Shown here piece after piece: positions 17,676-26,746 of a DNA stretch of 64,000 nt (position 1 is the stretch's first letter; every line of letters starts with the position of its first letter). Under the pieces are notes generated by a model. It was not told the origin of the DNA. It saw only the letters and a program-made list of their open reading frames with translations, and did not search any database. The position numbers and the translations under genes were made by a program. The stretch is taken from positions 59,599-123,598 of the forward strand of contig OMWN01000067.1 of assembly GCA_900314765.1 (NCBI GenBank), written 5' to 3'. Origin of the DNA: an uncultured Selenomonadales bacterium. GTDB lineage: Bacteria > Bacillota > Negativicutes > Selenomonadales > Selenomonadaceae.

Positions 17676-18625
17676 ATATTTCTCTTGAAAAGACATGCTC
17701 GCTTCTAGAGGCAGCCAATAATGTCGTCATAACGGCGCACGTCAATCCCGACGGCGACGCCATAGGCTCATCGATTGGATTAGGAACATTCCTCGAGGAG
17801 CAAGGGAAAAATGTAAAGATTGTGATATGCGACAAATTGCCGCGCAATCTTTCATTTTTGCATGGCTATGACAGGATTCAAAGAAGCGGCGATGCCGAGG
17901 CATTCAAAGATGTGGACCTTCTTGTCATCCTCGATACGGATATGAGCCGCATTGGAAATTTGAATGAACTAGCAAAAAATGCTAAGACACTCAACATCGA
18001 TCATCATATTTCCAACGATCAAAAGGCGGATTACCTTTATCTCGCAAAGAGCTCCGCGACTGCTGAAATCATTTTCGACGTCATATCATATATGAAAGCG
18101 CCTATTTCGGCTGATGTCGCAATGGCGTTGTACACAGGCATCGCAACGGATACGGGATTTTTCAAGTATTCCAATACGAGGTCATCAACGATGATGGCAG
18201 GAGCAAAGCTCATCGAGGCGGGCGCCTCGCCAAATGTTGTCTCGGAGGCGATAGAGGAGAAGCCGCTGGAAATCGTGAAGGGACAAATCGAAGCACTTTC
18301 GACGCTTGAAATAACGTCTAATGGACGAGTCGCTGGCATGTTCCTTGATTATCCGCTGACATCATCTTTGGAGTCCACTGAAGGCTTTATTGACCTCATA
18401 CGCGTCATAGAAGGCGTAGAGGTTGCTGTGTTTGTAAAAAGCGTTGAAGAAAAAGTCTGCCGCGTCAGCATGCGCTCAAAGGGCTTCGATGTCAGCAAGA
18501 TTGCGATGAAGCTGGGCGGTGGCGGCCATATACGCGCGGCGGGCTGCACGCTGTATATGCCGTTGCAAGAGGCGAAGACCACCGTGCTCAAAGAGATTTC
18601 AGATGCGCTTGAGAGTGCAAAATAA
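17672..18625 (+). CDS. nrnA: DHH-family oligoribonuclease / pAp phosphatase NrnA
   Basis: This 317-residue DHH/DHHA1 phosphoesterase most likely degrades nanoRNA and 3'-phosphoadenosine 5'-phosphate like B. subtilis NrnA. Metal-binding motifs are seen in order: H-V-N-P-D-G-D-A-I-G-S, L-D-T-D, the D-H-H in N-I-D-H-H, and A-T-D-T-G. The DHHA1 substrate-binding motif G-G-G-G-H-x-x-A-A-G is near the C-terminus. It overlaps rbfA by four bases and truB by one, so the three are co-translated. Confidence 0.93.
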   Translation: MNISLEKTCSLLEAANNVVITAHVNPDGDAIGSSIGLGTFLEEQGKNVKIVICDKLPRNLSFLHGYDRIQRSGDAEAFKDVDLLVILDTDMSRIGNLNELAKNAKTLNIDHHISNDQKADYLYLAKSSATAEIIFDVISYMKAPISADVAMALYTGIATDTGFFKYSNTRSSTMMAGAKLIEAGASPNVVSEAIEEKPLEIVKGQIEALSTLEITSNGRVAGMFLDYPLTSSLESTEGFIDLIRVIEGVEVAVFVKSVEEKVCRVSMRSKGFDVSKIAMKLGGGGHIRAAGCTLYMPLQEAKTTVLKEISDALESAK

Positions 18626-19506
18626 TGGACGGTTTTATCAATGTCTTGAAGCCGCCAGGCATGTCGTCTCACGATGTTGTCGGATTCATTCGGCGCGTCT
18701 ACGACACGAAAAAAGTCGGACATGCCGGCACGCTCGACCCGGGTGCGGCTGGCGTCCTGCCTGTCGCGATTGGCAAGGCAACGCGTCTTTTGGAGTACAT
18801 AAATTCCTCGGGAAAAGCGTACCGCGCCGAAGTGAGCTTTGGCATGGAAACGGACACATGTGATGATCTCGGCAATGTCGTAAGATCAAAAGCAGATTTT
18901 TCGCTTCCCGACGATGATGCGCTTCGTCACGTGCTTTCATCGTTCGAGGGCAAAATCAAGCAAGTCCCGCCCGTTTATTCAGCGCTTAAAATCAACGGCG
19001 AGCATGCCTATGATCTTGCGCGTGAGAACGAGAATGTCGTATTGCCTGAGCGTACAATCGAGATTCATAAGATATGCTTGGTGAAACGATATGACACGCG
19101 CATCATCATCGATGTCGATTGCTCAAAGGGCACATATATAAGGTCTTTGTGCAGGGACATCGGCAAGAGGCTCGATATACCGGCGACGATGTCGTTTCTC
19201 ATTCGCAGAAGAGCAGGAGCATTTCCTATAGAGGACGCGCTCACGCTCGAGGAAATTGAGGCAGCGAAGGAGGCGGCCGTACAAGCGCCGGAAAAATATC
19301 TTTCGCTTTTGCCAAAATATATCCTGCCCGAGAACAGGATAAAGCCATTCATAAACGGTCTGCCAACGCATATAGCAGATGCCGAATTCAGCGATGATGA
19401 GCGTGTTGTGATTTTTGCGCCGAATGGCGTTTTTATTGGTGTGTCTCATTTCGATGGCAGCACATCGTCCATCGTGCCAGATAAAATTTATACGAATATT
19501 TTATAG
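18625..19506 (+). CDS. truB: tRNA pseudouridine(55) synthase TruB
   Basis: TruB forms pseudouridine 55 in the T-loop of tRNAs. The 293-residue protein starts N-V-L-K-P-P-G-M-S-S-H-D and contains the catalytic Asp in G-T-L-D-P-G-A-A-G-V-L. The C-terminal part is longer than the minimal enzyme and may be a degenerate PUA-like domain. It is the last recognisable gene of the rimP operon. ribF, which often follows truB, is not here. Confidence 0.94.
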   Translation: MDGFINVLKPPGMSSHDVVGFIRRVYDTKKVGHAGTLDPGAAGVLPVAIGKATRLLEYINSSGKAYRAEVSFGMETDTCDDLGNVVRSKADFSLPDDDALRHVLSSFEGKIKQVPPVYSALKINGEHAYDLARENENVVLPERTIEIHKICLVKRYDTRIIIDVDCSKGTYIRSLCRDIGKRLDIPATMSFLIRRRAGAFPIEDALTLEEIEAAKEAAVQAPEKYLSLLPKYILPENRIKPFINGLPTHIADAEFSDDERVVIFAPNGVFIGVSHFDGSTSSIVPDKIYTNIL

Positions 19507-19741
19507 CGTTAGTTTGCTCTTAGGCGGCAAATGCTTTCAGATGCGCATGGATAAACATTTGTCTTTCTCTTTGTGATGAAATTTGGTACAATGAATTTGT
19601 CCATAAAAGCGTGTTTTCTGCATATATTTGTTCACGTGACGCGCTGGAGCACGAATACGAAACATCAATGCACGTAAACGCAAAAATATATGAATAAGCA
19701 TGAAATGGTCAGCTATATCAAGGACTGAGAGGATAATCAAC

Positions 19742-20665
19742 GTGGAAAACAACGAAACAAAAAATGAACTTTTCAGTAAGACTTGGTTCCCAGGCCACAT
19801 GCAGAAAACGAAGCGCATCATTCGCGACAATGTGAAACTCGTCGATGTCGTGATTGAGCTTCTCGACGCCAGAGTTCCGCTGAGCAGTCGCAATCCGCTC
19901 ATATCGGAGCTGGTCGGCGCAAAGCCAGTGATTGTCGCGCTGAACAAGTCGGATTTGGCCGATCCTGCAGTGACAAAATCATGGCAGGAATATTTCAAGG
20001 GCAATGGCATATCAGCAATCACGATAGACGCGATGAGCGGCAAGGGGCTGAAACAGCTCACCGCCATTGCGACGAAACTCTCGAAGAGCAAAACAGAGAA
20101 ATTCGTGAGCAAGGGTGGCAATGTGCGCTCTGCTCGCGCGATGGTCGTCGGCATTCCGAATGTCGGAAAATCGTCACTCATAAATAAACTTTCAGGCGCG
20201 TCAAAGGCTAAGGTCGAGAACAGGCCGGGCGTCACACGCGACAAACAATGGATAAGAATCGCCAATGGCCTCGAACTCCTCGATGTGCCAGGCATATTGT
20301 GGCCAAAGCTCGATGACCCGCTCGTCGGACTAAAGCTCGCCTTCATCGGCTCCATCAGCGATGAGGCTGTCGACATCGCGGCCGTTGCGCATGAGTTATT
20401 TAAGTTCATCGTTAAATATTATCCCGATAATATTGCCGCTCGTTATAAGCTCACTGCCGAGCAACTGAAGTATGACAATAACGATTTGCTTGAGCTTATT
20501 GGCCAAAAACGCGGATGCATTCAAAAGGGTGGCATCATCGACGTCGAAAAAGTGTACAGGGTGCTCGTGACGGACTTCAGAAGCGGAAAGCTCGGGAAAA
20601 TCAGCTTTGACAGGCCAGATGAAGTCATAGTTTCCAACACAGATTCTGACACAGAGGAGCAGTAA
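19742..20665 (+). CDS. rbgA: Ribosome biogenesis GTPase RbgA (YlqF)
   Basis: RbgA is required for late assembly of the 50S subunit. The 307-residue protein has the circularly permuted GTPase order: G4 (N-K-S-D-L), then G1 (G-I-P-N-V-G-K-S-S), then G3 (D-V-P-G). The W-F-P-G-H-M motif that marks the family is near the N-terminus. GTG 19742 is preferred because GAGAGGAT is seven bases upstream; an in-frame ATG at 19700 has no ribosome site. The 235 bases between truB and this gene show no strong promoter. Confidence 0.93.
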   Translation: MENNETKNELFSKTWFPGHMQKTKRIIRDNVKLVDVVIELLDARVPLSSRNPLISELVGAKPVIVALNKSDLADPAVTKSWQEYFKGNGISAITIDAMSGKGLKQLTAIATKLSKSKTEKFVSKGGNVRSARAMVVGIPNVGKSSLINKLSGASKAKVENRPGVTRDKQWIRIANGLELLDVPGILWPKLDDPLVGLKLAFIGSISDEAVDIAAVAHELFKFIVKYYPDNIAARYKLTAEQLKYDNNDLLELIGQKRGCIQKGGIIDVEKVYRVLVTDFRSGKLGKISFDRPDEVIVSNTDSDTEEQ

Positions 20666-21429
20666 TGAACATCACTTCGCTTTCAATCAGTGATATAAAA
20701 AAATATTTTGACGATGGCAATGTTGACGAGGAACTCCTCGACGCATGCAAATCCGATAAGCGCGCCAGAGTCTTGCGGCTTGTGAAGAAATATGAGCGTG
20801 AGGCAAAGGAGCGTGAGCGCGTTGATGCGCTCTATGAATTTGAGCGTCAAGCACAGAGTGAAGGGTTTGACATCATAGCCGGCGTTGATGAGGCGGGCAG
20901 AGGTCCATTGGCAGGGCCTGTCTCCGTAGCGGCTGTTATTTTGCCGATGGGGCTTTTCCTGCCAAAGCTGAATGACTCGAAAAAGCTAACACCGCAGTCA
21001 CGCGACGTGCTTTATGATGAAATCATGGAAAAAGCCGTCGCCGTGAAGTCTGTTTTGATTGATGCGGAGACGATTGACCGAGTCAACATATATCAGGCGA
21101 CAATCAACGGCATGTATGAGGCGATTCTTTCACTGAATCCAACGCCTCAAAAAGTACTCATAGATGCCGTGCGTCTCGATAATCTCGGCATACCGTCCCT
21201 GTCCATAATAAAGGGCGACGCAAAGTCGGCGTCGATTGCCGCGGCGTCCATCATTGCGAAGGTAACGCGTGACAGGCTCATGATGAAATACGATGAAATG
21301 TATCCAGAGTATGGCTTTGCGAAACACAAGGGCTATGGCACGGCGGAGCATATTGCCGCGCTCAGGAAATACGGCCCATGTCCCATTCATCGCCGTTCTT
21401 TTGAGCCGATTGCATCAATGATAAAATAA
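20665..21429 (+). CDS. rnhB: Ribonuclease HII
   Basis: RNase HII cuts RNA in RNA-DNA hybrids and starts removal of misincorporated ribonucleotides. The 254-residue protein has the catalytic D-E in G-V-D-E-A-G-R-G-P-L-A-G, the K-L-N-D-S-K-K-L box, and a later Asp in L-I-D-A-V. A 70-residue helical N-terminal extension is shared with the Bacillus enzyme. The start overlaps the rbgA stop (TAATG), the same order as in B. subtilis. Confidence 0.94.
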   Translation: MNITSLSISDIKKYFDDGNVDEELLDACKSDKRARVLRLVKKYEREAKERERVDALYEFERQAQSEGFDIIAGVDEAGRGPLAGPVSVAAVILPMGLFLPKLNDSKKLTPQSRDVLYDEIMEKAVAVKSVLIDAETIDRVNIYQATINGMYEAILSLNPTPQKVLIDAVRLDNLGIPSLSIIKGDAKSASIAAASIIAKVTRDRLMMKYDEMYPEYGFAKHKGYGTAEHIAALRKYGPCPIHRRSFEPIASMIK

Positions 21430-21450
21430 ACTGCTGAAAGGGTGAGAAGC

Positions 21451-23565
21451 ATGCCAATGGAAACAAGCTCCGCCTCCATGCCTACAAGCATAAGGCCGAT
21501 AGAACGTCCTCAGGGCACACAATCGACTGGCGGTGTAACGCGCAGGGGAGACACTGGCTCTGCTTTTGCGCCTAGGACAGATGTCAATATAAAAAGCTCG
21601 ATAGCAGATATGGCGGGCATACTGTCAAAAATTTCGTCTAATCAGACGAGCAGCGAGGAAGCACTGAGCCCTCAGCTGCAGAAACTAATCGATACAATAA
21701 TGAAACAATCTTTTTCGCTCGAGTCGACTCTATCAGAGGGCCTCGGCAGCACGCTTGAAAGTCAGAGGTTTTCCGTTGACCAGATGCTTACGCTGTCGAG
21801 GCTCTTGTCACAACTGGGGAACCTCACGGAGCAAGGAGCGACTTCGGAGCTCAGTCCGTCGGTCGAGGCTTTTCTCAGCGCATTGAAAGAGACTTTTGCA
21901 TCAAACGCGTCAGAGCTTTCGCCCGCTCTTCTTCACAAGGCGGCATTCGAGATGCTCGATGAAAAATCCGTAGAAAAGCTGCCTGAAACATTGAAATTTT
22001 TCTTGATGAATGCGAGCGCTTTCATGGCGAATGGCGGAGCGGGCACACAAGCATCATCGTCCCCGACGCTGAATTTCATAAAGCAGCTCATGAGATATTT
22101 CATGCCGTCCGCATCGCAGAATACAGCAGAAGGCTCGAGCGATACGGGCACAGGCACGAAGGCAAACAGCAGCGCAAGACAAGAGGCCGCAAACGAAGCA
22201 ACAAGTGCGCAAAATTTTGGCTCGACTAAGCAAACCGAGGCGGGCAACGAAAGCAATAAAGCGAGTCAAAACCTCGGCGATGCATTCCGCGAGGCGATGA
22301 TGAAAGACGCGGGGCGAAGTGAAAGCTCACAATCCACTGGATTGGCGAACAATCAAGCCGACGAAACTCAGAAGATGGCTGACGCGCGAACAAATAACAA
22401 TCAAGGGAATCATGTCAATGAAGATCGCAAAACATCTCAAAGCGAGAGCCAGCAAAACGCAAACATAAACGAAAATAATAAGGCGCAGTCAACAGCGAGC
22501 AACCAAAATATTAGTCAGTCAGAAAGCAATACGGCAAAATCCGCTGTGAAACTAAATGGCAATGAAAGCGGAAATGCCGCGAGTGAAGAAACTAAAAATC
22601 AAGTGCCTCAAAATGAACAGAAAGTGTCCGACCCATTCAATGTCGAAAAAAATGAGCAAGGTCGCACGAACGGTCTGAAGAATCAAGAAGCGAATAATCC
22701 CAATACAGGCAAGGCACAAGTACAAAACCAAGCACAGCAGTCTCAGCGAGCACAACAATCTCAGCAAACGCAACAGGCACAGCAGAACCAGCAAACAGGG
22801 AACACTGTGCGTCAGATGATGCAGCAGCCACTGGAAAACACGCCGCAGACGATGAGCACGATGAAGCAGTTAGCCTCGCTTTTGCTCAAGGATGCGAAAC
22901 TTAGTCAGCAAGATATGACGCTTTTGCAAAATTTCGTAAACGGCAGGCAAAACACTCTGTCGGAGAAGGACGCAAAACAGCTGCAGCTCCTGCTGCGCCT
23001 GTGTCAAAACAATATGCCGGCATCTGTACAGCAAGCAGCCGTACAAGGAAATATGCCGGATTTGCCACGGCTGTGGGCGTTTATGGAGCTCTGCGACCTC
23101 GTATATTTAAAGGAAAAGAAGCCGTCAGCTCTAAAAAAAGCAGGCAAGGATATAGCAGACTTCGCCTCAATGATGAAGAGCTCACTCTCGCCACGTAGCT
23201 CTCATGCGTCCGAGGGAACGCGGTCCATGAGTTTCATGATGCCGCTTTACATGGGGGAGAACGAGAAAATTCCGTATCCCGCATATATTCACATTTACGA
23301 TGAGGAAGAGGACGACCCTAGGTGGCCGGGCAACAAGAAAAAAGAGACATGGCTCAGAGTGTGCCTCTTGACGGAAAACATCGGCGCGGTGGATGTCACG
23401 TTTCGCATGTACGAGGAACATAATGTTGACGTGAGAGTCATTTTCTCCGACAGTGAGTCTGTGAATGATTTCAGAGAATATATAGATGAATTTAGAAGTT
23501 CGTTTAATGAATTGCCGCTTAATTTGATGGATTTGCAAATTGGCATGACAGGGATGAAAAAATGA
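21451..23565 (+). CDS. YlqG-like protein with FliK-type C-terminal region
   Basis: The 704-residue protein has no transmembrane segment. The N-terminal 200 residues are mildly helical. About 210-470 is a low-complexity stretch very rich in Gln, Asn, Ser, Ala and Lys, with runs such as Q-Q-S-Q-Q-T-Q-Q-A-Q-Q. The last 90 residues (from W-L-R-V-C-L-L-T-E-N-I-G-A-V-D-V) have the beta-strand pattern of the FliK hook-length-control C-terminal domain. Position between rnhB and a FlhB-C-like gene matches ylqG of B. subtilis. FliK interacts with the FlhB C-terminal domain in flagellar export, so this pair may have kept an interaction outside the flagellum. ATG 21451 has AAGGGTG upstream. The function is unknown. 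Confidence 0.6.
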   Translation: MPMETSSASMPTSIRPIERPQGTQSTGGVTRRGDTGSAFAPRTDVNIKSSIADMAGILSKISSNQTSSEEALSPQLQKLIDTIMKQSFSLESTLSEGLGSTLESQRFSVDQMLTLSRLLSQLGNLTEQGATSELSPSVEAFLSALKETFASNASELSPALLHKAAFEMLDEKSVEKLPETLKFFLMNASAFMANGGAGTQASSSPTLNFIKQLMRYFMPSASQNTAEGSSDTGTGTKANSSARQEAANEATSAQNFGSTKQTEAGNESNKASQNLGDAFREAMMKDAGRSESSQSTGLANNQADETQKMADARTNNNQGNHVNEDRKTSQSESQQNANINENNKAQSTASNQNISQSESNTAKSAVKLNGNESGNAASEETKNQVPQNEQKVSDPFNVEKNEQGRTNGLKNQEANNPNTGKAQVQNQAQQSQRAQQSQQTQQAQQNQQTGNTVRQMMQQPLENTPQTMSTMKQLASLLLKDAKLSQQDMTLLQNFVNGRQNTLSEKDAKQLQLLLRLCQNNMPASVQQAAVQGNMPDLPRLWAFMELCDLVYLKEKKPSALKKAGKDIADFASMMKSSLSPRSSHASEGTRSMSFMMPLYMGENEKIPYPAYIHIYDEEEDDPRWPGNKKKETWLRVCLLTENIGAVDVTFRMYEEHNVDVRVIFSDSESVNDFREYIDEFRSSFNELPLNLMDLQIGMTGMKK

Positions 23566-23894
23566 AGAACAGCAGGCTTGGAAAGCCGCCCGTGGAGCGC
23601 GAGACAGACCCGAACGCGCAAAAAAAAGCCGTCGCGCTGAAATATAACGCTTCAACGGATGCGGCTCCAAAGGTAGTGGCAAAAGGCAAAGGATATGTCG
23701 CCGAAAATATTTTGGCTGCGGCGCAGTCAAACTCGATACCCGTTTATCAAAATAAATCGTTGGTCAATCTTTTGATGGCGCTCGACATTGACAAGGAAAT
23801 TCCAGCGGAGCTTTACACGACAGTCGCAGAGGTGCTGGCGTATATCTACCGCATGGACAGGAAAAAGCATAACGAGAGACGGAGCAATCCATGA
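23562..23894 (+). CDS. Stand-alone FlhB C-terminal-domain protein (YlqH-like)
   Basis: The 110-residue product aligns with the cytoplasmic C-terminal domain of FlhB/YscU export-switch proteins: A-V-A-L-K-Y, then V-V-A-K-G-K-G, I-P-V-Y-Q-N and I-P-A-E-L-Y-x-x-V-A-E-V-L-A-Y-I-Y-R. The self-cleaving N-P-T-H motif that should precede A-V-A-L-K-Y is missing; P-N-A-Q-K-K is there instead. There are no membrane segments. So it resembles the released FlhB C-terminal fragment encoded as a separate gene. It overlaps the FliK-like gene by four bases and yraN by four bases. Confidence 0.85.
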   Translation: MKNSRLGKPPVERETDPNAQKKAVALKYNASTDAAPKVVAKGKGYVAENILAAAQSNSIPVYQNKSLVNLLMALDIDKEIPAELYTTVAEVLAYIYRMDRKKHNERRSNP

Positions 23895-24250
23895 ATACGA
23901 AGGCAATAGGCAATCGCGGTGAGGATATAGCGACCAATTATCTTTTAAGGCATGGCTACAAGATACTGGAGCGTCAATATCGCACGAAGAGAGGCGAGAT
24001 TGACATCATCGGCAAAAAGGATGACACCGTCGTATTCTTTGAGGTGAAGTCCCGAAGAAGCCTAAAGTATGGTGCGCCTGCGCTCGCCGTCGATTATCGC
24101 AAGCAAAAGAAAATCGTGAATTCGGCTGTCGTTTATCTCGAGTTCAATGGCGGCATGAATCAGCAATGTCGATTTGATGTTATCGAGGTTTATTTTTTGC
24201 CCGATGGAAGTAATAAAGTCATTCAATACGAAAATGCTTTTGAGGCTTGA
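23891..24250 (+). CDS. yraN: YraN family (UPF0102) nuclease-fold protein
   Basis: The 119-residue protein belongs to the YraN/UPF0102 family, which has a restriction-endonuclease-like fold. Visible are G-x-x-G-E-D-I-A near the N-terminus, the R-G-E-I-D-I-I segment with catalytic-type acidic residues, and F-F-E-V-K-S-R. The biochemical role is unproven; the family is often encoded near rnhB and comM, as here. It overlaps the FlhB-C gene by four bases. Confidence 0.92.
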   Translation: MNTKAIGNRGEDIATNYLLRHGYKILERQYRTKRGEIDIIGKKDDTVVFFEVKSRRSLKYGAPALAVDYRKQKKIVNSAVVYLEFNGGMNQQCRFDVIEVYFLPDGSNKVIQYENAFEA

Positions 24251-24305
24251 CAATGGAATTTTAAAAATTTGAAATTGTTTTGATGTCTTTTCGGGAGGGG
24301 ATTTT

Positions 24306-25838
24306 TTGTTTGCACGGACGTATGGCTCAACAACACTGGGTGTAAATGGTGTGCTCATAGATGTGGAGGTCGATGTATCTTTTGGAATTCCTAAATTTGA
24401 CATCGTGGGACTTTTGGAGACGGCTGTCAAGGAATCAAAGGAACGCGTCAGGACGGCGATAAAAAATTCCGGCATAAGGGTCAAGCAGCAGGTGGTCACG
24501 ATCAATCTTGCGCCTGCGGACATAAAGAAGGACAGCTCGGGGCTCGATTTGCCGATTGCGATTGGATTGCTCATTGCCTACGGCGTGATCCCGCAGGAGA
24601 GCACGGAAGGGGCACTGTTTGCGGCCGAGCTCTCTCTTGAGGGTGAGCTCCGCGCGATTCATGGTGTGCTGCCCATCGTCATCAATGCGAAAGAGCACGG
24701 CTTCAAAAGAGTTTTCTTGGCGGAGGAAAATGTCAATGAGGCATTGCTCGTTGACGGCATAGAGGTTTTCTCCATTCGTAAATTGTTAGATTTAGTCGAT
24801 TTCTTGGCGGGCAAATTGCAAATGAATCCCGTCAATGCGGATGTGTCGAAGCAGATTGACGAGGAAAATGATTTTGTGGAGGACTTTGCCGATGTGCAGG
24901 GTCAATTTTTTGCGAAAAGGGCGCTAGAAATAGCAGCGGCGGGCGGCCACAATGTACTGATGGTCGGCGTGCCGGGCGCGGGAAAGACAATGCTCGCTAG
25001 ACGATTAAGCTCCATACTGCCAGACATGACAAAGCAGGAAGCGCTGGAGGTCACGAAGATATACAGCATCGCGGGGCTCTTGCCGCATAATGGCGGGCTC
25101 ATGAAAAAGCGACCGTTCAGAAGCCCGCATCACACGACATCGGCGGCCGCCATGATAGGCGGCGGCTCCATACCGCGCCCGGGCGAAGTCACGTTGAGCC
25201 ACAACGGCGTGTTGTTTCTCGACGAGCTGCCCGAGTTTGGTAAATCGGTGCTCGAGGTATTGCGTCAGCCGCTCGAGGATGGCCACGTCACCATATCGCG
25301 CGTGAATGCGTCTCTGACATTCCCGTCGCGAATGCTTTTGGTAGCGGCAATGAACCCCTGCCCGTGTGGGTGGAGCGGCGACAGAGACCATCACTGCACA
25401 TGCACGGCAAATGAGATAAAACGATATACGCGAAAAATCTCTGGCCCGTTGCTCGACAGAATTGATATTCACGTGCGCGTGCCAAGAGTGGAATACAAGG
25501 ATCTGACATCAGCGAGCGCAGCAGAGCCGTCGTCGGCCATTCGCGCGCGCGTCATGGATGCTCGCGACATACAGCTTTCTCGATTTGGAGAATTTCAGAT
25601 TTTCTGCAACGCTCAGATGAATCATTCCATGATAAAAAAGTTTTGCAAGCTCACGACGAACGCGCAGTCCATGCTGGAAATGGTATTTGAAAAAATGAAG
25701 CTCTCGGCGCGTTCATACGATCGCATCATAAAGGTATCGAGGACGATAGCCGACCTCGACCATTCCGACGTGATAAATGAGCGGCATATTGGTGAAGCGA
25801 TACAGCTTCGAAATGATTTGGGCATAGAGTTAAGCTGA
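24306..25838 (+). CDS. comM: YifB/ComM family AAA+ ATPase (Mg-chelatase-like)
   Basis: The 510-residue protein has an N-terminal Lon-type (ChlI) domain (about 1-165), a central AAA+ module with G-V-P-G-A-G-K-T and L-F-L-D-E-L-P-E (Walker A and B), a four-Cys patch around C-P-C-G-W-x-x-x-x-x-x-C-x-C, and a C-terminal Mg-chelatase domain. ComM of Gammaproteobacteria is a hexameric branch-migration helicase that helps integrate incoming DNA in natural transformation. The type IV pilus genes two kilobases downstream fit such a role, but the family is widespread. TTG 24306 follows GGGAGGGG. Confidence 0.88.
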   Translation: MFARTYGSTTLGVNGVLIDVEVDVSFGIPKFDIVGLLETAVKESKERVRTAIKNSGIRVKQQVVTINLAPADIKKDSSGLDLPIAIGLLIAYGVIPQESTEGALFAAELSLEGELRAIHGVLPIVINAKEHGFKRVFLAEENVNEALLVDGIEVFSIRKLLDLVDFLAGKLQMNPVNADVSKQIDEENDFVEDFADVQGQFFAKRALEIAAAGGHNVLMVGVPGAGKTMLARRLSSILPDMTKQEALEVTKIYSIAGLLPHNGGLMKKRPFRSPHHTTSAAAMIGGGSIPRPGEVTLSHNGVLFLDELPEFGKSVLEVLRQPLEDGHVTISRVNASLTFPSRMLLVAAMNPCPCGWSGDRDHHCTCTANEIKRYTRKISGPLLDRIDIHVRVPRVEYKDLTSASAAEPSSAIRARVMDARDIQLSRFGEFQIFCNAQMNHSMIKKFCKLTTNAQSMLEMVFEKMKLSARSYDRIIKVSRTIADLDHSDVINERHIGEAIQLRNDLGIELS

Positions 25839-25852
25839 AAGGGGAACGCAGG

Positions 25853-26710
25853 GTGATGACCATTACAGGGACGACAAAAAATTTAGGCGTGATAGGGTGC
25901 CCCATAGCACATTCACTTTCTCCTGTCATTCAGAATGCGGCCATATCAAAGTCTGGCCTTGATTACGTGTATATTGCCATGCCAGTCGAGAAGGAAGCGC
26001 TCGCTGAGGCTGTGAACGGCCTAAAAAGTTTGGGCTTCACTGGATTCAATGTGACAATTCCTCATAAGGAAGCAATCATCCCGTTGCTCGACAAAATCGA
26101 TGAATCGGCGCAGATGATTGGCGCGGTGAATACCGTTGTCAATAATCAAGGCGTATTGACAGGATATAATACCGATGTAGATGGTTTCGTCGGCGCATTG
26201 AAGGACGTTGGCTATGAGATAGCGGGCAAAAGCGTCGCCGTGCTGGGCGCGGGCGGTGCAGCGAGAGCAGTGCTCTGCGGCCTCATAAGAGAAGGCGCGA
26301 AGGAAATATCTGTTGGAGTGAGAAATCCCGCCAAGGCGATGGCCGTAGTCAATGATTTTTCAAAGTATTTCCCCATCGAGGTTTTTGAATGGCATGATGA
26401 TGCGTTCAAAAATAAAACGAAAAACGCTAATTTGATCGTCAATACGACGCCGCTCGGGATGTATCCAAACGTGGACGCCATGCCGCCCGTTGACTTTGAT
26501 TTCGTCAGCGATGATGCTTTTTTCTATGACATCATCTATACGCCAATGCCGACGATGCTCATGAAAGAGGCAGAGAAAAGAGGCCATCGGACGCTGGGCG
26601 GGGCAGCGATGCTTGTAAAGCAGGGCGCCATCGCGTTCAAGCTATGGACGGGAGTCGCCCCCGATGAAACGATCATGATGAAGCGCCTCATCGACAGTTT
26701 GAGCAAATGA
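25853..26710 (+). CDS. aroE: Shikimate dehydrogenase
   Basis: AroE reduces 3-dehydroshikimate to shikimate with NADPH. The 285-residue protein has the substrate-binding start G-C-P-I-A-H-S-L-S-P, the catalytic Lys in N-V-T-I-P-H-K-E, the motif N-T-D-V-D-G-F and the nucleotide-binding G-A-G-G-A-A-R-A-V. GTG 25853 and ATG 25856 are both possible behind AAAGGGGAA. The other shikimate genes aroC, aroK and aroB lie 11 kb downstream on the far side of the pilus cluster. Confidence 0.94.
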   Translation: MMTITGTTKNLGVIGCPIAHSLSPVIQNAAISKSGLDYVYIAMPVEKEALAEAVNGLKSLGFTGFNVTIPHKEAIIPLLDKIDESAQMIGAVNTVVNNQGVLTGYNTDVDGFVGALKDVGYEIAGKSVAVLGAGGAARAVLCGLIREGAKEISVGVRNPAKAMAVVNDFSKYFPIEVFEWHDDAFKNKTKNANLIVNTTPLGMYPNVDAMPPVDFDFVSDDAFFYDIIYTPMPTMLMKEAEKRGHRTLGGAAMLVKQGAIAFKLWTGVAPDETIMMKRLIDSLSK

Positions 26711-26746
26711 GATTTCTGAAATTTCACAAGAAGGAATGACACCTCA

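Noticed and set aside
22140..22800. The Gln/Asn/Ser-rich stretch as a tandem-repeat surface adhesin.
   Set aside because: There is no signal peptide, membrane segment or anchor motif, and the repeats are only low complexity.
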